Shown here in pieces: positions 45,515 through 57,633 of a stretch of DNA of 64,000 bases. A program made the translations under genes and the position numbers. Positions within the stretch are counted from its first letter, which is position 1; every line of letters starts with the position of its first letter. The notes under the pieces were generated by a model. It worked only from the letters and a program-made list of their open reading frames with translations, was not told the DNA's origin and made no database searches. This DNA is from Cunninghamia lanceolata (taxonomy: Eukaryota; Streptophyta; Pinopsida; Cupressales; Cupressaceae), in contig BSBN01000297.1 in assembly GCA_027924645.1 (NCBI GenBank), positions 2,418,001 to 2,482,000 on the forward strand, given 5' to 3'.

Positions 45515-46844
45515 ATACTCCTATTGCATTGATGTCAAGAATTGGATGAGTTGTGTGCTAAGGATATTGAGAAAATTAGCCCTATCAGAAACAGAGAACA
45601 GTGAAGACAGTGAAGTTCTATGAAGTAAAGATCCCAGCCAGTTGAAGATCAGAGTATGCATATCAAAGGGTTTGTAGATATGTGTCTAAAGGTGCTCTAG
45701 TCAAGATTTTAGAGGTCCACATGAATATTTGGAGAAGTTATGGCCATGTGAGTAAAATTAGTTCTGGCAGCTGTTCAGAGGTGACATAGTGACACAAATA
45801 GGTCTTGTGATCTAGAAATACAATATCATGTTCTACGGATCTGGTGGCATGTTTGGAAAGGTAATTTGAATTGACAACTTGATTGATTTGTAGTTTGGAG
45901 GTCCACAACCAATCCTTCTAATGTGACAGTGATGACCGGCTGTGTTCTTGAGGTTTCAGTTGAAGATGTGATTGATTATAGTAAGCAGAAGTGGTGCGGA
46001 TGTTCTTGGTGATTCAAGAAAGCTTATGGTGGTCTCTAGATTCTGTCCAATTTGTGTTGGCAGTCTGCACCGAAGATTGAGCTCGTAATTGAAGATTTAC
46101 CTTTGGGTGATGATGTTCTTCCTAGTTCTAGCCAACCGGATGTTTTGCACATGTTGCAGATGATCTTGAAGGTGTTTTGCGAAGCATGGCGTGTTCCTCA
46201 AAGAAGATTGAAGTCCAACCTATGTCTGGCCGACAGTGTAGTGATGTGCATGCAGTTTTTGTAATAAGTCAAGTTGTTTTTGTAATTGCTCTGTAATAAA
46301 ATAAGTATATGTTGTGCAGACTTTGATTATCATTCCAAAGTCGATGTCATGTATAAACAAGAGGTGCAAAGTTGTTCAAAGAGATAAGTGTGGTCATCAT
46401 GAGAAGGTGGTAGTGAAGAGTGAAAAGCAGAGCAGAGGTATTGAACTTAAATGGAACTGACTCAAGCATGGTGAAGATGCTAATCTCTAGTTCAAGTATG
46501 TAATATTCATATTCTTTTGTAGACAGTGTGTCTCCTGTAGGCAGTGGGCCTCTTGTGAACAGTGTGCTCGGGCAGTGAGCCCTAATTGGCAAGTGCCATT
46601 TTATTCTTCATATTCTTTTAACAAAGAATACAATCTTGGGTTAGTCACCCCGTGGTTTTTCTACGTTAAAATCTTGGTGTTATATGTGTTGTCTATGTTT
46701 CTACTTTTGAATTATTGTATTATGCTTCCATGATTAAATCCTTGATATACTGTTGAAATATAAGAAAGTTTTAAGTATCTAAGAAATAGAGTTGGTGACA
46801 ACTGATTCACCCCCCCCTCTCAGTTGTCTGTCCTTAAACCAATA
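45472..46844 (+). repeat. 3' LTR of Copia element
   Basis: TGTTGCAAGT to AACCAATA, followed by ATTGT. Perfect terminal hairpin at 46797-46828 (GACAACTGA with TCAGTTGTC). Confidence 0.95.
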
Positions 46845-46849
46845 ATTGT

Positions 46850-48329
46850 AGGGTATGCTAAATGCCAAGACATCAGGGGATAGTCACAGGGTTGCCATGA
46901 CAAGCTGTAGCAGGGTCAGTGATGCCTAAATGAGGACAACCACTAGTTTTTATGAGTGACAGTCTTCCTCTAAAGCAATCTACATAGTTAGAGTAAATTC
47001 AACATATGTGCAAGGACTAGTGGACTTAAATGGTTTACAAGGTTAGCATCAAAGGCAGATAGGAGAATTTCTAATCTATTGACAAAAGCATTTAATTCCA
47101 GTCTTAAGGCTCTTTAAGAGAGGAGTTGAATGTAATAGTAATATAAGACAATCATGGTAGCATCTACAAGAACAACACTTATGAAGTAGACAGAGAGGTC
47201 TACCAAGTGATAGTCTCAGTCAGGAAATGTGTTACTAAAGTAATAAAATGGCATAGGACAGAGTCAAGAGAACATGTGTCAAAGATAACCTTGAAGTTCT
47301 CCTTCATCTCCAAGAGGTTGTTGAGCAATCAAAGATAGTTGCACACATGTCCTATTATCTTGGACAAAGCTATTGAGGTAGTTTGGGTGACTTGGAGACC
47401 AGTTTGAAGGAATATAGAAACAGTTGGAGCATTTATAAAGGTAGTTTGAATAGAAAGATGACATGTGTAAGCATCTAGGAGTAGATAACAGTTGAAAAGA
47501 TCAACTTGTCTTTTTCCAAGGCCACCAAGAAGTTTCCAAGCATTCAAAGCATGAGACAAAGGCTATTTCAAGCACCCAAGGTTTAAGGAAGTAGTTAGCA
47601 ATAGTCATAAAGGAAACATTTAATGAATTGTAAACCTGTCCTACTTTTCCTCTAGCGTAGGATAGTCAAAAGTAGAGTTTAATTTCATTTTTCCTCAGTT
47701 CTTTTCACTTTTGGAAAAGCATTGTAAGCTAGAACAAGCTTCTTTCTGTCTTTTTGTGCATTGTAACTTAGAAAATTAGTTTCTTGCTCATTCTTTAAAC
47801 TATGTGTTGTAACCATGAAGGTTTTTTTAGCAAAGAGAAAGCATTGTAACTTATTTTCAGATCTGTATCTTGTTTGTAAGCATTTTTTATCAATAAAACA
47901 AGTTGTTTTTACCTTCTCAAAGTTGTTTCATTATGCAAGCTTCAAAATGGTTGATGTGATCTTGTTGTGATGCTTCTTCCCCTTGATTTCTGTCCTATTT
48001 TTCATTGCCTTTATGTAGAAAATATGTGCTTTTGCAGGTCATTACTTGTGTTTAAACAACTAGGAGCAAAGTTTAAGTTGTGAGAACATTTCCATCTCCT
48101 TCTAAATTTCATCCTAGTTATCAAACCTAGTGATGCAATACTTATGCAAGAGACATGTGAAATTTTGGGTTGTGTATGTCAAAGCTTAGGTTGTTGATCA
48201 TATTATGTTCATTTAAACAAGTGCAGGTCAAAAGTAATTTGGTGTATCACCTTAGATCTTAGGTTTTCATTTTCATGCCAATTCCTATCTCTTTCCATTA
48301 CAAATAGTAGTAGGTAGTTTAGAGTAGGT
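46850..48329. other. No gene seen; likely remnant of an older element
   Basis: Left part resembles 38000-39545 in texture. Around 47650-47960 there are T-rich stretches and CAATAAAAC, which could be the polyadenylation region of an old LTR. No coding similarity. Confidence 0.35.
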
Positions 48330-48334
48330 GATAG
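48330..48334. repeat. Target site duplication GATAG (left)
   Basis: Matches 50391-50395. Confidence 0.85.
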
Positions 48335-50390
48335 TGTCGGAGTATAGGACCACTGAGAGGGGGGGTGAATCAGTGGTCTAGAAACCTTAACATTTCAAAA
48401 GTTAACTCACCAGATTTATACAAAGAACCCTATTGAAAATATAGTCACAAAGATGTGCAATTTAAGATATAAAACTTGAACAAGGATGATCAAACAAGTA
48501 CAACATAATCAACCATCATGAGGAGACATAACACAGATTTTGATGAGTGGAAAACCCTCATAGGGATAAAAAACTACTCAAGAAAATTGCCTCTTTGGAT
48601 TAACAAATTCCCACTGATTACAAAGCCTCACTAGCTACAAAATGTGCCTCACTAGAAATCAGGTGCCTCACTAGAAAAAAATGAACATTAGAAAGAAAAG
48701 GTAATTCAGGGGGTTTCACTAATTCACTACATTACATCAAATGATTTGACCTCCTTCACATATGCATTGAATATAGTCTTCAAGTTTGCTCCATTCAAAG
48801 TCTTTGTTTTTCTACACTATACTTCACAAATCACATATGAGCATGTAGATTAATCTCTATTCCACTCCCCTAACCAACTCTTATCTCTTTTCAATTATAC
48901 AAACCAAGAAACTTATTTTCTTGGCACTTCTGGTTCATTTTTATAACTATAGGGATAGTTAGGGCTTTAAGTCTTTCAACTCCCCTTAAAATTTAATAAG
49001 GAAACTGAGCCGTTAGGATTTGAATTATTTTTGAACTTCCACCATTCAATCTCTTTTTCGCACCCTTGATACTTTAAACTATAGCCACAGATATGCACCT
49101 TGGTGCCTGATGATACATGTTACCTGCAAGCCCCGGTAACCATTAAGAAAGGGGGGGCAGTTCCCCAATGTGTTGAGTGACATAGGTTGTCACTTAAGTG
49201 ACAAGCCTACCTACAAGAGTAGGTCAACTCCCAAATAAAACAAAAGCAACCTTATGAGATGACGGTTAGAACTAGGACTTGTATAACATAGATTAGGGTT
49301 TGGAAAAAAATAGGGTTTAGGCCTTTGTAACCTGCACAAATTTTTCTAGTCCAAAAACATAACTCTCATATCTTGCCAAGGAGAAATTTACTCTATAGTA
49401 GTTTATAATAGACTGATAAATATGATGAAGACAACCATTAAATATAGCATGAAGCAAGAGCATTACCTTGATCAAACCCTCAATAAGCATAATCATCAAC
49501 CCTACACTCTCAATAAGCAACTTGATTCTGACATGCCATATGAAACATATACATGAAGACTTCATACATACCAACTCTCCAAGTCTCTCCAAGTAGATTG
49601 TATCAACATGAACAACACATTGCCTATGATCAATATCTTGAGATCCTGTTCCACAAAGCATGAGTCATCATTCTAAAACTTATCATTGATAAACACATTT
49701 TACATCCTTAAAGCATCATCCATTGCTACCTCAAGACATGATCTCTGAAATACCTTTGCTATATCATCATATGATCTTTGAAACACCTTGCATTAATCAA
49801 TATCACTTACAGGCACTGAAGAACTCTTGATGTCCTGCCCTAACTTTGGCAAGATGAAAGCTTGCTTCAACATAAACTTTGAGCCATGAATACTATAAGG
49901 TGACCCTGTATGAGTCATCAACACCACTGCATGAAACAAACTGACATAAGAACTTGAAACTGCCTTGGGCAATGAAGTTATGACCATCATGAATATAATG
50001 AAGCATGGCATGGCATAATAAGACTTGAAGCAAAAGTACTTTGATCAACATCCAACATGATGGAGATAGCATGAACACATCTTGGCACATGATCCAAACA
50101 TTGTCACATTTATCAACATGAACTAAGAACACCATTGAAACCATGAAGACCATGAGTTAGAATAGATCAACTCTCTGCAAATCTTTTATGTCTCTACACA
50201 TCTGCACTCTACATGATGTCTCTACATCACTGATCTAGTTATCAACCCAATATTGATTTAGCTATCAACCTTTGATCTACATGAATGATCTAGCTATCAC
50301 TTTGATGTATCTGCATGAGTGACCATGTGAACTAACTTTGCATCAACAACTCAACACCTTTTTGACATCAATGACAATCAACTTCCATCA
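48335..50390 (-). mobile_element. Solo LTR, Copia type, minus strand
   Basis: Bounded by TGTCGG on the left and CCATCA on the right with GATAG on both sides; no second copy and no internal coding region. On the minus strand it starts TGATGGAAGTTG and shortly after has GTCATTGATGTCAA, and near its end the C-loop hairpin (48348-48378 on the plus strand: GACCACTGA with TCAGTGGTC). Both marks are shared with the two Copia-type elements. Likely left by LTR-LTR recombination. At 2,056 bp it is longer than the other Copia LTRs. Confidence 0.82.
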
Positions 50391-50395
50391 GATAG

Positions 50396-50654
50396 AACAA
50401 ATAGAACCATCTCACTCTGGAGGTTCTTTCCATCATAGGTGACCCACAAACCTGGATAGATCCCATGTTTGACTAGTAGGCTGAGTTTTGCAACTCAGTA
50501 AGGGTGCACTATTTGGTGATAACAGTATCAAGGGAACCGACCCTCTCTGGAGGTTCCTTTTCGTCATAGGTGACCCACAAACCTGGAAAGGATCCCATGT
50601 TTCACCAATAAGATAAGTTCTACAACTTAACAGGGGTGCAATATTGAGTGATAA
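50396..50654. repeat. Two diverged direct repeats, period about 136 bp
   Basis: TCTGGAGGTTC...CATAGGTGACCCACAAACCTGG occurs at about 50415 and 50549 and continues in parallel to GTGATAACARTATCAA. Possibly interior of the CACTA remnant that follows. Confidence 0.7.
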
Positions 50655-51292
50655 CAATATCAATATATTACCAGTTGACATAAATCAATGAACAAAAATA
50701 ATTAAATAAGCTACCAAATGACAACAATTAAAAATTAAAATGACTAAATTTACTATTAATTAATGGAAATCAGTCAATTAAAATGACTAAATATACTACT
50801 AATTGATGTCAATTAATAATCAAATTGACTAAATATACTACCAATTAACAGAATCAGTGAATAAATATGACTAAATATATGACTAGTTGACAACAAAATA
50901 ATGATTAAAATGACTAAATATACTACACGTGAACGAAAATCACTTAATACAAATGACTAAATATACTACCAATGGACGAAAATCAGTGAATAAAAATGAC
51001 TAAATATACTATCAATTGATGACAATTAATGATTACAATGACTAAATAAATGACTACCATGACTAAATAAATGACCAGTTAACAACAATCAATGACTAAA
51101 TTAACGACTAAATATACTACCAAATTGATCAATCAAAACAACCAATAAATGATTAAAAATGGTTTAGTCATAAATTTGGTCACGTTATAAATGACCGGCA
51201 ATAAACTACTAATGGTCACGTGACCAAGCTTAGTCATTTATATGCAATTTTTAGTAGTTTTTTAGTCATTTATTGTTGTTTTTCTACTAGTG
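50655..51292. mobile_element. CACTA-type DNA transposon end with subterminal repeats
   Basis: The right border reads TTTTTCTACTAGTG, which inverted is CACTAGTAGAAAAA, the CACTA-superfamily terminal motif. Inside it are more than ten ATGACTAAATA repeats in one direction and several TTTAGTCATTTAT in the other, the usual layout of subterminal transposase-binding repeats in En/Spm-like elements. I found no partner terminus or transposase, so only one end is visible. Confidence 0.6.
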
Positions 51293-53838
51293 AAATACAA
51301 AGACCTATAAACCCAACTCTAGCCCCCAAATTGTAGCAAGAGTTGGCTTAGAAAATTAGGGATGGAGGGATAATTAACCCTATTAGGTATTCTATGTTGG
51401 TGTCAAATTTAGTCCCCGTGAGAAAAAATAGAGACATAAGATTATGTGTGGATTTTAAAAACTTGAATATTTCATCTCTTAAGGATAATCGCGCTTTGTC
51501 TAACATCGAGGCTATGTGTAGAAGGTCACATAGTGTGAGTTTCTCTTAATGATGGATAGTTTTTCTGGCTATGATTAGGTTAAGGTCAAAGAAGTTCAAC
51601 AATAGAAAACTACATTTACTACTCCATGGGGTACAAATGTTTATGTAAGAATTCAATTTGGATTGACAAATGAAAGAGCAACTTTTCAAAGAGCCATAGA
51701 TGTAGCTTTTGATGGATTGATTGATGGAATAATGATAGTATATCAATATGAATTGACAACTTTCTCCAAGAAGGCTAGCCAACATTGTGAATATTTGGAG
51801 AGAATTTTTAAGAGGTGTCTAGAGTATGGCATTTCTTTGAAATTCAAGAAGTGTGTCTTTGGTGTTTAGGAAGAGAATTTACTAGGTCATATTATGTCCA
51901 AAGATGGTCTTAGGATTTATCCTAAAAGGGTGGATACAATAGTTAAGATTCCTCAACCTAAAATAGTAAAGGTGATTCAATCCTTCTTTAGATAGATAAA
52001 TTTTGTAAGGTGATTTGTACCAAACTTTACTTAAAAAATAAGGCAATATCCAAAATGCTTAAGAAGGGACAAGACATAAATTGGGATGGAGAACCCACCG
52101 AATCTTTTAAAGGCATTAAATAATCCATTAAACTAACCCCTATATTGATCATTCATAATTTTTTACAACCTTTTCAATTATTCTTATTTGCATATTTTCA
52201 TACAATTGTTGTTGTATAGCTACAAAAGATTAATTAGGGATTTGAGCAGCCTATTATATTTTTAAGTAAGTCCTTGCAAAATATTAAGCTAAAACATGGA
52301 TCATGGAGAAACAAGAGTATGCATTTGGTCAAGTTAATGAAAGTCATTGCTTATGTTCCACATTCAATTGTCAAGGTTATTTTCACTCAACAAGAAGTGA
52401 CATGCAAAAGATGTAGATGGATCAACAAAATCGAGGAGGTCGATATGAAGATTCAAATCACCAAACTAGTTAGAGGATAGGGATTAGCTAGGCAAATGGA
52501 AAAATCAAATCTAGAGGTGCTAGCCATTAATGAAATAAGTGTAGAAATAAGTACTAGCATCTATGACCTTGTTGCATTTTCTTGGTACAAAGATTTTATT
52601 CATTATTTGGTCAACATGAATTGCTCAATGGATTTAGATAAGAATCAAGAAAGAACATTGAAGTTGAAAGCCCAAAAATATGTATTGGTTTATGGTGTCC
52701 TCATGTGGAAAAACCCTAAAGGAGTACTTGTAAGATATTTTTAGAAGATGAGGCCCCTAAAGTAACATCAAAATTTCATTAAGGGGACTGTGGTGGACAT
52801 TTTAAGGAACTAACATCTGCACATAATATCTTGAGACCAAGATAGTGGTGGCCCACTACATTCTCTAATGTAATCAAAGTGGTCAGAAAATGTGATTCCT
52901 ATCAAAGGTTTTTAGGAAGAATGAAGTATGCAGGAGCATTTCCACTAAAGACACTAAGTGTTATATCAACATTTTAGTAGTAGGGTATTAATTTCATAGG
53001 GGAAATAATAGAGAAATATAGTAATGGATTTATGTGGATTCTAGTAGCCACTAAATTTATTTCACCAAGTGGGTGGAGTCCATCCGTACAAAGAATGTCA
53101 CTTCTAAAATTGTCATAAACATTATCATGGACAACATAATAACTAGATTTGGCATCCCTTAGAGAGTCATTATAAATAATGAAATGTGTTTTAGGGATGG
53201 ATATTTCATTGATACATGTAACAAATATGGTATCACCTTGCCACATTCATCACCATACCATCCTCAAGGGAATGGTCAAGGTAAGTCCAGTAACAAAAAT
53301 TTGATGAAAATTATTAGGATCCTGGAACAAAATAAGAAGAGTTGGGGTGAAAAGATGAAAATAGCAGTGTGGGCATATAGGATAACCCTAGATAAATCCA
53401 TGGGTAATCCCCCTTTTGAACTAGTCTATTAACTTAAATGAAACTTTACCTATGAATCTTGAGCTCACTATACATCAGTTCATCCAATAAATGGGAGGTG
53501 AAAAACTCAATACAACAAGTCATAGATTTAATCAATCAATTGAATAATATGAGAAGAGAAGAGAGGCCCATACCAAGAATATCTAGATGCAAAAGGGAGT
53601 CAAATTCTTATTGGACAAAAGGGAAAAGGACAAAAGTTTTAAATTAGGTGATTTAGTGATAATGTGGAATTCTAGGGTAAAGGACAAGGGCAAGCACAAC
53701 AAGTTTGAAGCCCTTTGGTTAGGCCCTTACATTGTCAAAAATTACTATGGTGTTGAAACCTTTTATTTGAAGAGTCTAAATGGGGTGTTCCTTGAATTTC
53801 TAATATGTGGGAAACATTTGAAACATTACTTATCCTGA
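51293..53838 (+). pseudogene. Gypsy pol remnant (RT to integrase)
   Basis: It begins right after the CACTA end with RPINPTLAPKL, then IINPIRYSMLVSNLVPVRK and RLCVDFKNLN (RT), ERATFQRAIDVAFDGL and a YQYEL in place of the YLDDL box, and FKKCVFGV...LLGHIMSKDGLRI. RNase H is unrecognisable. Integrase remains show at 53184-53432: KYGITLPHSSPYHPQGNGQG, NKNLMKIIRIL, MGNPPFELVY; and a C-terminal LGDLVIMWNSR...LGPYIV block to 53838. Stops and shifts are dense, so it is the oldest Gypsy here. The missing 5' part may lie beyond the CACTA and solo LTR insertions. Confidence 0.85.
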
Positions 53839-55023
53839 GAAGCTTCATGTGGATCTCTATAAGTATTCTAAACCCCTTGTATTTTCTAGTGCAACCTTGA
53901 TTGTTGTTATGCTCAAGGTGAAGTGTCTATCTCTAGTTTTAGGTTTTTATTGTCTCTATTTTTACTTAGTTGTCTACTTTCCTAGGATTTTCTTATTTCT
54001 AACTATGTTTATCTAAGGTAGACATCCCTAAACATGATCTAATATTAGCACTATGTAAATTTCTAAATTGTATTCCCCTCTGTTCGATGTTGCTCTCCTA
54101 GCTTACCTGAAAAGAGCATGTCAACCTCTGTTTCAAAAATTATTGGTGGACTACCTTGGTCAAAAGTGGTCAATACCAGTGTAAAGCTAATGTTGTTTTC
54201 CTCCCTTTGCAAATGGCTATCTCAAAATTTAAAATATTATCCTTTTTTTAATTGTGGGCCTATGCAAAGTCTATCCCCCCACACTTGAAAATTTGTGCAT
54301 TAGCACATTTAGCCCCAACATTTCTTTAATCCATGGTTGCACAAGTTCCTTTGTCATCATGATTATCACCTATTACTACCTACAACATCTATCACTACTA
54401 GTTATCCACATTTATTGAAATCCATGAAGTAGTCATCCAAGCACTTGAAACTAGAGATTGTGTTCCAACTTGCCTTTGCGCTGCATCTTTGTTATTGGTA
54501 GTCACCTATCTCAGCACATTGGTGCAAATGAGTATTTAATTCACTCAAGTGCTTTCAAATGGTGGGGCCTAGATATTGATGGGGCAAGATAATGATTAAT
54601 AATACATTGGCATGTGTGCTCTTGGGATCTCTTTTTTTTGCTTCGTAAGAGGTAAGTTTTATATTAATGTTGGAAAATTTAACCTAGCCTGCACTAGGTG
54701 AGATCACAAAAGAGGGATCGCATCCCCATGGTCACAAGATTACATCTTAATTATTTAGTCATGGACTTATAAACCCTACAACAATCTTCCTATTTAATGA
54801 TGGCACTAAAAATAGTAACTGACTCTATCAAAGAAACAAGATAACAAAAGGCGCACTGCAAATATAGTTGTGTACTACTATCCTTAGTTTTGACTTGGGC
54901 ACTCAATTTAATTATGATCTCCCTTAACTTAAGGATAGCTTTCTCCTTTTTTTGGGCTCTAAGTTGATCAAGGTCCCCCCTAGCCTTTTGTTCCTCAGAA
55001 CTAGATTTGGAGTGAGACAAAAG
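53839..55023. other. No gene seen
   Basis: May contain the 3' LTR of the preceding Gypsy remnant (none could be paired) and, from about 54620, the 3' continuation of the minus-strand LINE fragment. Nothing codes convincingly. Confidence 0.35.
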
Positions 55024-55674
55024 CTAAAATTTGTAGCCTCCATCCCTCTTTTGATTGCTATTTTGCTTCTTTTTTCTTATTGTTTGCCAGTCATTTGCAT
55101 CGTCCTCGTCAATAGAGGCCTCTGTGGTTTGAAGACCCTCATCCCCAGCAATAGGATTTGTGCATTGTTTGGTCAGTGAAGCAGAAGCATCTTTGTGGGA
55201 TGAGTTTTGAGTGGTAGCATTGCTGCCAACATCATAATCAGGTCGGCAAGAGTCAATCGCAGGAGGCAAATTATGATCATGTTTTGCTTCTAGAGAGTGC
55301 TTGCCAATATTCCCCATACTCTTGCTGTAGAAATATTCCTTTGCAGAATCACAATTCTTGGATGGGATTGAAATTGAATAGTGCTTAAGTGAGGCATCTT
55401 TCCACCACAAGGCTTCCCATTTTTGTTGAGATTTCACAGTTGGGCAGGTTATCACAATATGACTAATTTTGTAACATCTTCTACACCTGAATAATAAACC
55501 TTCGTAGTTTAGTGATTGCAACCAATTGTTACCATTTGCATTCAGGATGATTTTAGTAGGGAGAGGATTGGAGGTGTCCAACTCAACCAAAATCCTGGCA
55601 TAGGTTGTGTGAATAAAATCACTTGAATTTGTATCTATGTATTTTATCCTAAATTCAAATTTAGTGTCATGCAA
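55024..55674 (-). pseudogene. LINE ORF1-like protein fragment with CCHC knuckle
   Basis: A 216-codon frame with YARILVELDTSNPLPTKI, a WLQSLNYEGLLFRC block and the knuckle CRRCYKISHIVITC, then a Ser/Asn/Asp-rich tail ending in a Lys-rich stretch. The order matches plant L1-type LINE ORF1 (DUF4283 followed by zf-CCHC_4), the RNA-binding partner of the reverse transcriptase. The upstream DUF4283 part is degraded and no ORF2 is visible, so this is a fragment. A host gene derived from such a protein cannot be excluded. Confidence 0.7.
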
Positions 55675-56266
55675 AAATTATAGTATTCTTTTCAGGTCCT
55701 AAGTCTATTGTTTAGCCATAAAAATTGAGTTTCCCTACTTCTCCTTGGAATATCCTTGTCAAAGTTGGCAGGTTCATACTTTTCATAACCTTCGTCAGGT
55801 GGTTCTAAGTTTTCCTAACCTCCCGACCTCCCGACTTAGTCTTTCCTTTGTTGAGTTGTCTCAGTCGTGTCTTAGCCTCTTTGTTGTCGGCCCATTAGTG
55901 GTTCTCAAAACTTCACAACCTTTGACTAGAGGTTCTCTAGTTAAGATTTCTGGTGACTTCGCGACATAGAAGCTCTTCCCACTTTTTGAGGTGCTCTCCT
56001 CTCCTTAAATAAGGTGCACGACACATTAAGTGAATGTCTTTTCAAAAATTTTGAATGGTGTGTTAAGTCACGGTATCATTCTCTTGAAGCGGGAATTTAA
56101 TGTCACATTTATAAAGCATTATGCACGTCATGTCTGAATAATGACATTGGCACAATTATCTACAATGGCGGCATTTTCTCTAAGTCATTTTGTTGCACTA
56201 TCTTACACTCTCCACCTTAATTTCTTGAAGGAATATAGAATTTTCCTCTGTGCCTAAGCTCCTATT
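55675..56266. other. No gene seen; possible leader of the following ORF
   Basis: Slightly GC-richer than its surroundings, with a TCCCGACCTCCCGAC repeat near 55822. No domain. Confidence 0.35.
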
Positions 56267-56598
56267 GTTTGGGATGAAATACAAATACCAGGGAGCCCCC
56301 ATACTTTGGGTATTGAGAGTGACTGGGTTGGTTTAAGAGAAACTGAGCTTGGACACATTGAGTTAGAAGATTTCTAGGCTTGCTTACAACAAGCTGATAA
56401 ATCACCTTTTGCTGAGAAGATCTTGTTGAGTGGTTTGGCACAAGTTGGAGGTTTCTTGACTTCTATGCAAAGTACTAATTTGATGATTGCATGCATGCAA
56501 CGATACATCTCAGAAACCTAAGAGATCAAAGCCAAAGACGATTTGGTGATAGTGAAGATTGATTCTAAAGTTATATCTCATGCACTGAGGATTCCTAA
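56267..56598 (+). pseudogene. Long non-pol ORF at right end, 5' part
   Basis: Open in one frame (VWDEIQIPGSPHTLG...) with TAG 56375 and TAA 56519, up to KIDSKVISHALRIP, where the chromovirus is inserted. Removing the insert and one CCTAA restores the frame into KENYVEMSVVKGLRFF at 63096. The start lies further upstream and I cannot place it. No known domain; it resembles the other two long non-pol ORFs. Confidence 0.55.
56594..56598. repeat. Target site duplication CCTAA (left)
   Basis: Matches 63091-63095. Confidence 0.93.
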
Positions 56599-57432
56599 TG
56601 ATGTAGGAGCATCCCTAGTTCAAGAGAAATCTTACATCAACCAAAAACATTTGCATATCAGTTTGTTTGCAGTTCAGTTGTTTCTTTTTTTCTAGTTCAG
56701 TTCAGGCAGTTCAATTAGAAGCAATTTCTATATTTTGGTCTAGTTGTATTTTAGACCTTGCGAAGCTGGACTTAGCATCTACATTCATTCATCTACATCA
56801 TATCGAGAATTTAGAGATCTACACATCTTTACCAGAAAGATATCACTTTCAGAAGATTGACTGTTTTCTCAGAACAGAGCATCTTGATAATCGTAGGCAA
56901 CCAACTGAAGGAGAAACCTGCGGAAGCATCTCCCGATCTTTGGAGCCTAATGACACATCATTCGATGATCTTTGGTTCGTGTCTGACCTTTCCTGAAGAT
57001 CTACATGTCATTTCATTCATTTTCCGTAGGGGTTCTATGCATTTAGGTTTGACCTATCCATGTTTGCACGTTACATCTCTTCATTGGAGTTTGTAATCTT
57101 CTTTGGCTGACGCAGAGGAATCTATTATTCTAGAGATGATATATATTGATGCAATAGATCCTTAGGAAAGTAACAATTTACATAAGAAGTATCTAATAGT
57201 TTAGATTTTTGTGAGGAGTTTAAAAGCTTTATCTTGCGCATGTATGTAATCAGGCCTGTGAGCCCTAATTGTAAGCCTGCATGTTCCCGGCTGATCTCTA
57301 TTTGAATTCTATGATATACTGAATGACTGAATCTGCATTTGTTCCATTTTTCTGAGTTATTTCTGTTATGTTTACTCTTGCTGCACGATCTGGATAGTTC
57401 ATTTTATGAACCCTCTTACTATGACTGCACCA
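56599..57432 (+). repeat. 5' LTR of chromovirus
   Basis: TGATGTAGGAGC to GACTGCACCA. Terminal TGATGCA..TGCACCA motifs resemble those of the gag-protease element at 19001-24397. Confidence 0.94.
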
Positions 57433-57434
57433 AG

Positions 57435-57446
57435 TGGTATCAGAGT
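57435..57446 (+). other. Primer binding site, Met tRNA type
   Basis: TGGTATCAGAGT, two bases after the LTR. Confidence 0.9.
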
Positions 57447-57633
57447 GAAAGTTCAAATCTTTGGGAGCGAATTGAGCGAAGTTGGCAAGGGAATTCCATA
57501 AGATCTTGCTATGGACAGATCGCCAAATTGAGGTAGGTTACTTGTGTTGCAATCGATCACCGATTGAGAGGTAGTTGTCACCTTGTAGCTCGATTACTGA
57601 ACTTGAGGCAGTTTGCACTCGATCCTAGGAAGA

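Larger units (their letters stand above)
39551..46844 (+). mobile_element. Full-length Copia LTR retrotransposon (7.3 kb)
   Basis: Two 1.37 kb LTRs starting TGTTGCAAGT, ATTGT duplications, a Met-type PBS, polypurine tracts, and a single polyprotein in the Copia order Gag-PR-INT-RT-RNase H. The coding region has 11 premature stops and three frameshifts, so it is inactive. Its LTR ends, PBS/PPT region and folded elements match those of the pol-less element at 7814-15102, for which this family is the natural autonomous partner. Confidence 0.97.

Noticed and set aside
46850..48329. Older LTR element hosting the Copia, joined with 37713-39545
   Set aside because: Texture is similar on both sides, but I could not find paired termini or a domain, so no element was called.
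50655..51170. CRISPR-like array from regularly repeated units
   Set aside because: Units are imperfect, AT-rich, lack unique spacers, occur in both directions and end in a transposon terminus; the DNA is from a plant.
57448..57540. tRNA-like GTTCAAATC stretch after the PBS
   Set aside because: No cloverleaf can be formed around it.
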